From: Prochlorococcus sp. AG-409-O23
Lineage (GTDB): Bacteria > Cyanobacteriota > Cyanobacteriia > PCC-6307 > Cyanobiaceae
Direction of reading: 5' to 3'
Length of the DNA stretch: 64,000 nt
Assembly (NCBI GenBank): GCA_003215355.1
Contig: QCKL01000002.1
Coordinates: 46,531 to 110,530 of the forward strand
This document shows positions 32,151 through 40,500 of the stretch, in pieces (the stretch's first letter is position 1; each line of letters begins with the position of its first letter). The notes under the pieces were generated by a model, which did not search any database, was not told the DNA's origin, and saw only the letters and a program-made list of their open reading frames with translations. A program made the translations under genes and the position numbers.

Positions 32151-33224
32151 ATGCCCAGGCTTTTAATTGCCGCTAGTGGCACAGGAGGCCATTTGTTTCC
32201 TGCGCTGGCAGTTGCCGAGTCACTTCCCTCACATTGGAAGGTGAGTTGGCTAGGGGTGCCTGATCGTTTGGAGACTCAACTAATACCTAGTGAATATCAA
32301 TTATTTCTGGTGAGAGCGGGAGGTTTACAGGCTCATGGTTTTAAAAGGCTTTTGCAATTGCTTCAGTTGCTCTTCTCTACTCCAAGAGTTCGCAGCCTGC
32401 TAATTGACCTAGATATTGATGCTGTCTTCACTACAGGTGGATATATTGCGGCACCAGCGATTCTTGCAGCAATCTGGTGCGGACTCCCCGTGGTATTGCA
32501 TGAATCGAATGCTTGCCCAGGAAAGGTCACACGGTTGCTTGGAAGATTTTGCAAAATAGTCGCCATTGGTTTCCCTTCCACTGCTACTTCACTTTCAGGC
32601 TGTAACAGCGTATTAACTGGTACTCCTGTGAGGCCTTCCTTTTTGATCCCCCAGGGCTTGCCTTCGTGGGTGCCTTGTGGACCTGGGCCATTAATTGTTG
32701 TTGTTGGAGGCAGTCAGGGTGCTGTAGGGCTCAACCGTATGGTCCGACCAATTGTGCCTTCTTTGCTTAAAGCAGGATGTCGAGTGGTCCATTTAACAGG
32801 AGAGAATGATTCTCAATTGACCCAGATTTCTCATCCCAACCTTGTAGAGCGAATATTTAGTGATGAAATTGCTTCATTACTTCAACATGCTGCCCTCGTA
32901 ATTAGTAGAGCAGGTGCAGGTGCTATTAGTGAATTGGCTGTATGCGGCACCCCTGCAATTCTTGTGCCTTATCCTCAGTCAACGGATCAGCATCAAGATG
33001 CCAATGCTCTTCGCGCTGCTGAGCTTGGTGCAGCTGTGATTGTCCATCAACATGCACCCGCTCATAGAGCTTTGCGTGATGCAATTTGGCGGATATTAGG
33101 TAATTATTTGGTTGGTAATGATGAGAATTTTGATGTTCTTTTAGAGATGAAAAAAGGGATGGAAAGACTTGCAATATTAGGTTCTGAGGAGAAATTAGTT
33201 GATATACTTAATAAGATTATTTGA
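32151..33224 (+). CDS. murG: UDP-GlcNAc:MurNAc-pentapeptide GlcNAc transferase
   Basis: [57 protein letters not shown]. Confidence 0.95.
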   Translation: MPRLLIAASGTGGHLFPALAVAESLPSHWKVSWLGVPDRLETQLIPSEYQLFLVRAGGLQAHGFKRLLQLLQLLFSTPRVRSLLIDLDIDAVFTTGGYIAAPAILAAIWCGLPVVLHESNACPGKVTRLLGRFCKIVAIGFPSTATSLSGCNSVLTGTPVRPSFLIPQGLPSWVPCGPGPLIVVVGGSQGAVGLNRMVRPIVPSLLKAGCRVVHLTGENDSQLTQISHPNLVERIFSDEIASLLQHAALVISRAGAGAISELAVCGTPAILVPYPQSTDQHQDANALRAAELGAAVIVHQHAPAHRALRDAIWRILGNYLVGNDENFDVLLEMKKGMERLAILGSEEKLVDILNKII

Positions 33225-34302
33225 GAATTTTTTTAAGGGCTGAAATAATCCTTCGATTTCCTTGTCTTGTTTGAAGACTCAGGCGCAAATAGCTTGCCCC
33301 GAGCTCTGGGAATGAACGACAATCTCTAAGTAAGATTTTCTGTTCAACTAATTTTTCACGTAAGGGGATTAGAGATTCTTGATGATCACTTTCTATTAAA
33401 AGGAAATTTGCAGATGAAGGATGTGGAATTATTCCTTTTATGCACTTTAACTCTTCAAAAATCCAAGCCCCTTCTTTTGATACCCAGCTTTGAATTTTAG
33501 TTAGCCAATTGTTTAGCATTACTTTGTTACTCATTAGTAGAGTCCCTGCTTCTATTGCAAGGCCATTTATCGGCCATGGGTCACGCCATTTCCCCCATTC
33601 ACTTAGTCTTGCTGGAGTACCAATTGCATAGCCAAGTCGTAAACCGGCTATTGGGAAAAGTTTAGTGAAGCTTCTTATGACAATCAAATTTGAGTGATTG
33701 GAGACTAGAGGTAAAAGAGATTGGCTTTCGCCATCAGGCACTAAAGGTAGAAATACTTCATCGCAGATCACTAATTCATGAGTGGCTAGTAAAAGCTTGA
33801 TTGAATCTTTAGTCCATAATTGCCCTGTGGGATTGTGTGGATTTGTAATCCAGATCACGTTTGTTTTGGGCAATAAAGGGAAGGGTTGAGGACTTTTCGA
33901 TGTCCACCTCAAAGGTAATGGAAGGTTGATAAAGTGAGCGTTCCAGCATTGCAGTGCTCTTTTGTAATCATGAAAGCCTGGTGTTGGCAAACCACTTACA
34001 CCTAGATCTGCGGCATTACGTGCGGCCCAAGTAAAAAGTTCAGAAGCACCATTGCCTGGAATTACCATGGATGAATCAACTCCATGCCAATCGCTAATGG
34101 CTTCTTTTAGAGATTGATGTGTGCAGTCTGGATAGTTCCTAATAGAGTTATTGTGGATAAGCTTGATAAGACTGTCATTAAGTGCTTTTGGCTGTTTAAA
34201 AGGCACAATTGATGCGCTTGCATCGAGAATTTCATCCGGTCGAATCCCTCGATGCCTGGCTTCCTCAATAATGTTACCGCCGTGGATAGGAGGAGAATTC
34301 AT
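33217..34302 (-). CDS. PLP-dependent aminotransferase, CobC/CobD (L-threonine-O-3-phosphate decarboxylase)-like
   Basis: [55 protein letters not shown]. Confidence 0.82.
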   Translation of the reverse strand: MNSPPIHGGNIIEEARHRGIRPDEILDASASIVPFKQPKALNDSLIKLIHNNSIRNYPDCTHQSLKEAISDWHGVDSSMVIPGNGASELFTWAARNAADLGVSGLPTPGFHDYKRALQCWNAHFINLPLPLRWTSKSPQPFPLLPKTNVIWITNPHNPTGQLWTKDSIKLLLATHELVICDEVFLPLVPDGESQSLLPLVSNHSNLIVIRSFTKLFPIAGLRLGYAIGTPARLSEWGKWRDPWPINGLAIEAGTLLMSNKVMLNNWLTKIQSWVSKEGAWIFEELKCIKGIIPHPSSANFLLIESDHQESLIPLREKLVEQKILLRDCRSFPELGASYLRLSLQTRQGNRRIISALKKILK

Positions 34303-34450
34303 ATCAATTAGTGCAAATAAAAAATATCAATTTAGGGAGATAAACGCAGCTGTTTGCGAGGGTTGTAGCTTGCAATTTGGAGTTGATCAAAATCTGTTCT
34401 TAAAAACTTTTTAAGTTCACCCTATGTCTTCGGGACTAAAGACTTGAGAG

Positions 34451-35629
34451 CTAAGTCCATGGGACTTCGCTGCCGATTGCTTCGGAGATATCTCTGAAGC
34501 CATGTCTGTCGAGTTGAGTAAGAAGCCCTTCAAGGATGAGTGGCACTAAGGCAGGGCCTTGAAAAATCCAGCCGGTGTAAATCTGTAAAAGAGAGGCTCC
34601 AGCTGCAAGTCTTTCCCAGGCAGCCTCAGGAGAGTCGATACCTCCTACACCTATCAGGGGTAATTCTTTGCCAGCAACAGCTCTCAACCTACGTATGACT
34701 TCTACTGCTCTGGCTCTCAATGGGGCGCCACTGAGGCCACCCGTTTCTTCTTTAAGACTTAGTCCAGTTTTGTGGATCACTCGATTTTCAAGTCCTAGTC
34801 GATTAATGCTTGTATTCACGGCTATTACTCCAGCCAAGCCTTCTTCAAATGCGACTCTCGCCAATCCATCAATGGAGTTGTTGTCTAGATCTGGCGCAAT
34901 TTTTACAAGCAAAGGTGGACAACCTTCTAGCCTCCTTAGCCGTTCAATCAATCTCCTCAATTGAACTGTGTTTTGTAGATCACGAAGACCAGGAGTATTT
35001 GGTGAACTGACATTAATAACTACGTAATCAGCTAAAGGTGCAAGTACTTGTAATGATGATGCATAGTCATCTGGTGCTTCTTCGAGAGATGTGACCTTGG
35101 ACTTCCCTAGGTTTAGTCCGATGATTGCAGCTCTTTCGCCTGGCTTGGGAAGTAATTGCTTATCAAGGGTACGAAGCATTTCTGCGGCACCTTTGTTGTT
35201 GAAGCCCATCCGGTTAAGTGATGCTTGTTCAGCCGATAGCCTGAACAATCTGGGACGAGGGTTGCCTGCTTGTGCATGCCAGGTAACTGTGCCAAGTTCT
35301 GCAAACCCAAATCCAAAGTGATCCCATATACCTGCAGCAACTCCATCTTTATCAAAGCCTGCTGCAAGGCCTACTGGATTTTTGAAATGACATCCAAATA
35401 GCCTTTGTTCAAGCCGTTCATCTTGTCTTTGTAGGTCTTCTGATATCTCACCTAACAACGAAGATATGACTGGCCATTTTCGATGAAGTGACGCTTGTTT
35501 AAGAGTACTTAATGCAATTTGGGTCATATCTTCGGCATCAAAGCCTCCATCTTTCGAAAGGATGGGGCCCAATAATTGTTTGTAGAACCGTCCAACCTGA
35601 GAACCCTTTGTTGTTGGTGATTTAGTCAT
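34451..35629 (-). CDS. pyrD: Dihydroorotate dehydrogenase (quinone, class 2)
   Basis: [66 protein letters not shown]. Confidence 0.96.
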   Translation of the reverse strand: MTKSPTTKGSQVGRFYKQLLGPILSKDGGFDAEDMTQIALSTLKQASLHRKWPVISSLLGEISEDLQRQDERLEQRLFGCHFKNPVGLAAGFDKDGVAAGIWDHFGFGFAELGTVTWHAQAGNPRPRLFRLSAEQASLNRMGFNNKGAAEMLRTLDKQLLPKPGERAAIIGLNLGKSKVTSLEEAPDDYASSLQVLAPLADYVVINVSSPNTPGLRDLQNTVQLRRLIERLRRLEGCPPLLVKIAPDLDNNSIDGLARVAFEEGLAGVIAVNTSINRLGLENRVIHKTGLSLKEETGGLSGAPLRARAVEVIRRLRAVAGKELPLIGVGGIDSPEAAWERLAAGASLLQIYTGWIFQGPALVPLILEGLLTQLDRHGFRDISEAIGSEVPWT

Positions 35630-36410
35630 CTCGATCTTCTCCTGAAATCACCTTGCTTTGGTTTAAGCAGTGCATCCTCCAACGGTTGTTGCTAATTGGT
35701 TCTACTATCCAGTCGCGCCATTGCCAGGCATCTTTTTTTTGTTTTAGGTCCTGAACAGGTTGGTTTACTAGTTGAGCTAGCTCATTGGAGGTAAGGCTAT
35801 ATCCACATTTGGCGAATTTATCTGCCATCTCTAATCTTGAGAGCAGCTTTTGAAGCTTTTGAGGTCCTGGTTGAGTGTCTTGGGTAGATGAGCTGTAAGC
35901 AGGATTTGGAATTAATTCAAGAGGCTTTGATTTCTCATGGCATTGGCTTGAGATATCAACGCCTCTTGAAAAGCTCACAGCAATTTTGTCGACTCTTTCA
36001 TTATCTGGATCACCACTATGGCCTTTTACATATTCTAGAGATACATCTGAAAGCTTAGCTTGATCTAATGCTTGCCATAAGTCTTTATTCAGGACTGGTT
36101 TTCCAGCACTTGTTTTCCAGCCCTTAAGCTTCCAATTAGATATCCATTGTGTTAGTCCATTAATCAAATATTTGCTATCGGTTCTTATTTTTAGCTCTGG
36201 AAGTCTTGGCAGCTCTTTTAGCTTTTCAAGAGTTTTTAAAGCTGCTTTCAGTTCCATTCGGTTGTTAGTTGTATGGGGTTCAAATCCGCCTAGCTCTTCA
36301 ACGGTGCCATCTTCAAATCTGATTAAAGCTCCCCAGCCTCCTGGGCCGGGATTGCCACTACATGCTCCATCAGTTGCAACCGCTATTACTCGTCCTCTCG
36401 TGTCACTCAT
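35622..36410 (-). CDS. rnhA: Ribonuclease HI with ~100-aa C-terminal extension
   Basis: [53 protein letters not shown]; extra C-terminal domain. Confidence 0.92.
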   Translation of the reverse strand: MSDTRGRVIAVATDGACSGNPGPGGWGALIRFEDGTVEELGGFEPHTTNNRMELKAALKTLEKLKELPRLPELKIRTDSKYLINGLTQWISNWKLKGWKTSAGKPVLNKDLWQALDQAKLSDVSLEYVKGHSGDPDNERVDKIAVSFSRGVDISSQCHEKSKPLELIPNPAYSSSTQDTQPGPQKLQKLLSRLEMADKFAKCGYSLTSNELAQLVNQPVQDLKQKKDAWQWRDWIVEPISNNRWRMHCLNQSKVISGEDRDD

Positions 36411-36731
36411 CAGATAAGGCTCCAATATTTAGGTAGTAAAGCTTTGGCAAGTTTTTGAAGGTACAGGTGTTGTTTACTTGAACTTAACTCTGCTTGATTC
36501 TCTTTTGAAGGTAGAGAGGTGAATCTCATTTGGCATTTTTATAATTACTAGCCAATTTGATATGAAGCCAAATTTTCAGAGCTTGATTAATAGTTGCTAG
36601 TAAATTACTTTTATAATCTGATTATTTTTTCCTCTCTTAGGGATGCAAGCAAATTGGCTTATATGACAGTTGTAGGAGCGGCATGAAAGAAATTCTTTTG
36701 GCTTTATAGAAGATATATTTATTTTGTGTGA

Positions 36732-36822
36732 GGGGTGCGGATACTTCTTTCAGGGTCGAAACAAGGAAAGACTCCTGAATAGTCTCCACCCATTTAAGCC
36801 CTGCCTTAGGCAGGGCTTTTTT
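36732..36822 (+). ncRNA. Candidate structured small RNA with intrinsic terminator (Yfr2/Cyano-1-like architecture possible)
   Basis: GGGTGcGGATAC...GTCTCCACCC and TTCAGG...CCTGAA nested stems enclosing GTCGAAACAAGGAAAGAC, then GCCCTGCC TTA GGCAGGGC TTTTTT terminator. The T-run is only on the + strand, and no + strand CDS lies upstream. TATATT at 36714 is a plausible -10. Confidence 0.6.
36799..36822 (+). terminator. Rho-independent terminator of the putative sRNA
   Basis: GCCCTGCC-TTA-GGCAGGGC followed by TTTTTT. Confidence 0.8.
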
Positions 36823-36823
36823 A

Positions 36824-36875
36824 ATTCCTTTTCAAAAAAAAGCCGGTCTTATTACCGGCTTTTTTGAAAAGGAAT
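36824..36875 (-). terminator. Long terminator for the ribosomal-protein operon, potentially bidirectional
   Basis: ATTCCTTTTCAAAAAAAAGCCGGT-CTTATT-ACCGGCTTTTTTGAAAAGGAAT; T-run after the GC stem on both strands; 3' of rplL. Confidence 0.85.
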
Positions 36876-36907
36876 CATTGGTGTGAATAATTCAACTGAG
36901 GAGTTGT

Positions 36908-37306
36908 TTATTTAAGGGTGACTTTGCCACCAGCTTCCTCGATTGCTTTTTTGAGACCTTCGGCTTCATCTTTCCCAACTCCTTCTTTAATAGTTTTGGG
37001 AGCTGCTTCTACCATTGCCTTTGCATCTCCAAGTCCTAGTCCAGTAGCTTCGCGAACAGCCTTCAGGACTTTGATCTTGGCAGATGCCTCAAAGCTTTCA
37101 AGAACTACATCGAATTCGGTCTTTTCTTCGGCAGCATCACCACCGCCACCAGCGCTAGCTCCTGCCCCTGGAGCAGCCATTACTACTCCTGCAGAAGCGG
37201 CGGCTGAGACATCAAACGCTTCTTCGATTTGCTTGACAAGCTCTGAAGCTTCAAGCAGGGAAAGTTTTTTGAGTGATTCGAGGATCTCGTCAGTTTTTGT
37301 AGACAT
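36908..37306 (-). CDS. rplL: 50S ribosomal protein L7/L12
   Basis: [42 protein letters not shown]. Confidence 0.98.
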   Translation of the reverse strand: MSTKTDEILESLKKLSLLEASELVKQIEEAFDVSAAASAGVVMAAPGAGASAGGGGDAAEEKTEFDVVLESFEASAKIKVLKAVREATGLGLGDAKAMVEAAPKTIKEGVGKDEAEGLKKAIEEAGGKVTLK

Positions 37307-37355
37307 GATTGGAATTCAGCAACGAATTTGGGAGGAAAAGTTCAGTCGATTAAGT

Positions 37356-37883
37356 TCAGCTTTCGCTGCTTTCAGAGTGTTGTTTGAGCGAGCGAGCGAG
37401 ACCAGATGGAACCTCGTTGATTCCAACTGCAACTTTGGTTGCAATTGAATTAAGGGCACCTGCCAGTTGTGCCATAAGAGTTTCCTTAGAAGGGAGACTT
37501 GCAATGGCTTTGATTTCTTCCTGAGAGAGAAGCTTGCCTTCGAAAAGGCCGCCCTTTGTCTCAGACTTCTTGGTTTCCTTCTGAAAGGTTTGTAAGGCCT
37601 TAACGGATCCACCAATATCGCCCTTAATTAGAACGAATGCGTTGGCTCCACTCAGTAGGGATTCAAGCCCTGACCAGGTATTGTCCCCATCAATAGCTTG
37701 ACGCATTAAGGTGTTTTTAGTCACCTTGCAGACGCCATTGTTTGATTGCAGACGGTTCCGCAGATCAGACATTTCTTTGATGGATAGACCTTTGTAATCG
37801 AGGACTAATGCCATTTCTGCCTCGCCTAAAAGCTCTTTGAGCTCATCGACGATCTTTTTTTTGCTCTCCAGCGTGCGGCCCAT
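37356..37883 (-). CDS. rplJ: 50S ribosomal protein L10
   Basis: [45 protein letters not shown]; start at 37883 (track ORF runs into the leader). Confidence 0.95.
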   Translation of the reverse strand: MGRTLESKKKIVDELKELLGEAEMALVLDYKGLSIKEMSDLRNRLQSNNGVCKVTKNTLMRQAIDGDNTWSGLESLLSGANAFVLIKGDIGGSVKALQTFQKETKKSETKGGLFEGKLLSQEEIKAIASLPSKETLMAQLAGALNSIATKVAVGINEVPSGLARSLKQHSESSES

Positions 37884-38110
37884 AGGTTTTGGATCGAGTC
37901 GGGTGAAGGAGCTGGACAACGACCTTTGAATACTCCAGGGGGAGTCTCGAGGCCACAATCCGACTGATCCAATAAGGGAAAAACGGTTGCTTATGCCTCG
38001 GCAGGAATTAAACAGTCTTACTTGATGCAAATTAACTTCAAGTAAGTTTTGATACCTGCTGTCTTTGGCCGGGTTCATGCCCGTGGCTTACGCCATTAAC
38101 AAAGATACAG
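37884..38110 (-). promoter_or_regulatory. Ribosomal protein L10 leader (autoregulatory mRNA structure)
   Basis: ~230-nt untranslated rplA-rplJ spacer. Minus-strand RNA contains GCAGG ... CTTACTTGA-N12-TCAAGTAAG ... CCTGC nested stems (38001-38059), in the position expected for an L10 leader. Confidence 0.7.
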
Positions 38111-38120
38111 TAAAAGGGGG

Positions 38121-38828
38121 TCAGCCTTCCTCTTGGATATCTTGTAGAGCGGTTACATCTATCTCTACTGAAGGCCCCATAGTTGAGGTGACGTAAAGGC
38201 TCTTCCAGTATCGACCCTTCGCACCACTTGGCTTGTTGCGATCGATGGTCTCTTGCAAGGTTTTCAGATTTTCAAGTAGTGCTTCTGCAGAGAAGCTCGC
38301 TTTTCCAAATCGTACGTGAACAATGCCTGCGCGGTCGGCTCTGAACTCGAGCTTGCCTGCTTTGAATTCTTTAATTGCTCCGGCTAAATCCGTTGTAACA
38401 GTGCCTGCTTTGGGGTTAGGCATTAGGCCTCGAGGACCAAGCACCCTGCCTAGTTTCGCGACTTTGGGCATCATGTCAGGAGTTGAAATCAGGAGATCAA
38501 ACTCCATTTCACCCTTATTGATCTTTTCGACCAGATCGTCGTCGCCTGCAAGCTCGGCACCTGCGGCCTTGGCTTCAGCGACTTTTTCTCCACTTGTGAT
38601 GACAGCAATTTTTATGCTCTGACCAGTCCCCTGAGGAAGGGCGACTGTTGTCCTTAATTGTTGGTCTGTGTACTTTGGATCAATGCCTAGGCGGGCATGG
38701 GCCTCGATTGTTTCATCGAATTTTGCGTTGGCACAATCTTTTACAAGCTTAATAGCTTCAAGGGGCTCATAAGCTCGATCCTCGATTTGGCCTGAAATTT
38801 TAAGCAGTCGTTTGGAAAGTTTTGGCAT
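38121..38828 (-). CDS. rplA: 50S ribosomal protein L1
   Basis: [28 protein letters not shown]. Confidence 0.98.
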   Translation of the reverse strand: MPKLSKRLLKISGQIEDRAYEPLEAIKLVKDCANAKFDETIEAHARLGIDPKYTDQQLRTTVALPQGTGQSIKIAVITSGEKVAEAKAAGAELAGDDDLVEKINKGEMEFDLLISTPDMMPKVAKLGRVLGPRGLMPNPKAGTVTTDLAGAIKEFKAGKLEFRADRAGIVHVRFGKASFSAEALLENLKTLQETIDRNKPSGAKGRYWKSLYVTSTMGPSVEIDVTALQDIQEEG

Positions 38829-38914
38829 GGCAAATTAGGGGTACAAGCGACAAGATTTGTCTCCCCCGATAAAGGGTTGAAAGGCTTGATGAGGGTAGAA
38901 ACTCGAGAGGAGTT

Positions 38915-39340
38915 TCAATCACTGATGGAAACACCCATATTGCGGGCGGTGCCTTCTATAACACGCATTGCAGACTCAACATTGGAGCAGTTGAGATCGG
39001 GCAATTTGGTTTTGGCAATTTCCTCAAGCTGCGCACGACTAATCGTACCGGCCTGACCTTTTGCTGATTCTCCTGAGCCTTTCTCAATTCCCGCTGCCTT
39101 TGTTATTAACACAGATGCAGGCGGCGTTTTGGTGATGAAGGTAAAACTACGATCTTCAAAGACCGAGATTTCAACAGGAATTACAAAGCCAGATTTGTCT
39201 TGGGTTCGAGCATTGTATTCCTTGCAGAACGCCATGATGTTTACCCCGTGTTGGCCTAATGCGGGGCCTACAGGGGGAGCAGGGTTTGCTTTGCCAGCTT
39301 GGAGGGCCAGCTTGATCACAGCTACGACTTTCTTAGCCAT
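38915..39340 (-). CDS. rplK: 50S ribosomal protein L11
   Basis: [37 protein letters not shown]. Confidence 0.98.
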   Translation of the reverse strand: MAKKVVAVIKLALQAGKANPAPPVGPALGQHGVNIMAFCKEYNARTQDKSGFVIPVEISVFEDRSFTFITKTPPASVLITKAAGIEKGSGESAKGQAGTISRAQLEEIAKTKLPDLNCSNVESAMRVIEGTARNMGVSISD

Positions 39341-39450
39341 CGGCGAGTGGAATTGGACGACTGCGGATCACCTGGCTCGGAAGACAGATGTGGCGAGGAT
39401 GCAAACTTACCTCTTCGGCCGCCCTCCGCAGGGAGACGGCCACCGCTGAC

Positions 39451-40083
39451 TTAGTTCTGCTTATTGATTTGAGAGAACTCAAGCTCGACGGGTGTTTCTC
39501 TTCCAAAAATAGAAAGAAGGGCTTTTAGCTTATTGCGCTCGCCAGAAACTTCGATTACTTCCCCTTGGAAGTCTTTAAAAGGACCTGCGGTAACAAGGAT
39601 TTGATCGCCCTCACTTAGATCAAGCTTGACAACGGTTTTCTTCTCAGCGGCTCGCTTGAAGATTCTGTCTACTTCTTGCCTGCTTAGTGGTCTTGGTTTG
39701 ATGTGACCTCTAGCTTTGCCGGTGGCTCTGCGATCTTCTGCTCCAACAAAGTTGATGACATTAGGCGTGCTGCGAACAGCCATCATTGTGTCTTCATCTA
39801 GGACCATGCGAACTAGCACGTAGCCAGGGAAAACTTTTTCTTCAGTTGATTGCCTGCTTCCATCTTTTTTTAATTTCACTGCAGGGGTTTGAGGAATCTC
39901 AATTTCTAAAATCCTATTGCTTACCCCCAGGGTTACAGCTCTTTGTTCAAGAGTTGCCTTTACTTTTTTTTCACAGCTAGAGGCAACCTGAACTGCATAC
40001 CAGCGGGCAATAGTGGTTTTGGCAACTGCTGAGGTTGATGTTGTGGATACCTCTTCCCCGTCATTGGGAGCAGGAAGATCCAT
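39451..40083 (-). CDS. nusG: Transcription antitermination factor NusG
   Basis: WYAVQVASSCEKKVKATLEQRA, FPGYVLVRM, GDQILVTAGPFKDFQGEVIEV (KOW). Track ORF to 40308 overlaps secE; start at 40083 is inferred. Confidence 0.93.
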   Translation of the reverse strand: MDLPAPNDGEEVSTTSTSAVAKTTIARWYAVQVASSCEKKVKATLEQRAVTLGVSNRILEIEIPQTPAVKLKKDGSRQSTEEKVFPGYVLVRMVLDEDTMMAVRSTPNVINFVGAEDRRATGKARGHIKPRPLSRQEVDRIFKRAAEKKTVVKLDLSEGDQILVTAGPFKDFQGEVIEVSGERNKLKALLSIFGRETPVELEFSQINKQN

Positions 40084-40177
40084 CACCTCTGATGATTCTT
40101 TGGGTGTGGGATCGAACTCTGGCACAGGCTGTATGGGAGGCGAACGATTGTGATTAGTGGACTTGAACTTTATGCAA

Positions 40178-40429
40178 TTACCTGAAAATTTGGGAAGCAC
40201 CCCAACCGTAAAAGCGACTAACGGCTGCAATGGCAGCAGCGGATAGCATGACCATAAGTATGACCGCAATAGATTCGCTGAACAGTTGTTGGCGACTGGG
40301 CCATACAACTAGTTTCAGTTCCTCAAAGGTTGCGGTAAGAAATCCACTCTTGGCTGGAGTGGGCTTCTCCTCAATAGGAGGTGTTGGTGAATCTGTGGTG
40401 TCTTTTGGTGTGGGGTTTGTCACGGACAC
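40178..40429 (-). CDS. secE: Preprotein translocase subunit SecE
   Basis: FEELKLVVWPSRQQLFSESIAVILMVMLSAAAIAAV directly upstream of nusG. Confidence 0.9.
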   Translation of the reverse strand: MSVTNPTPKDTTDSPTPPIEEKPTPAKSGFLTATFEELKLVVWPSRQQLFSESIAVILMVMLSAAAIAAVSRFYGWGASQIFR

Positions 40430-40500
40430 TAAAGCCGGAGGCTAACGCCGGTGCTTTTGCACTCGCCGGCAAGCTGCCACCCTACTGGATACTCATTTCT

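Noticed and set aside
34395-34411. CTTAAAAAC TTTTTAAG-type palindrome between cobC-like gene and pyrD
   Set aside because: AT-only, 8 bp; too weak to call a terminator or operator.
36918-37448. 176-aa plus-strand ORF antisense to rplL/rplJ
   Set aside because: Low-complexity Ser/Ala-rich shadow ORF opposite ribosomal protein genes.
40447-40470. GC-rich hairpin in the clpB2-secE spacer
   Set aside because: Imperfect stem with a 4-nt bulge and no U-tract; insufficient to call a terminator.
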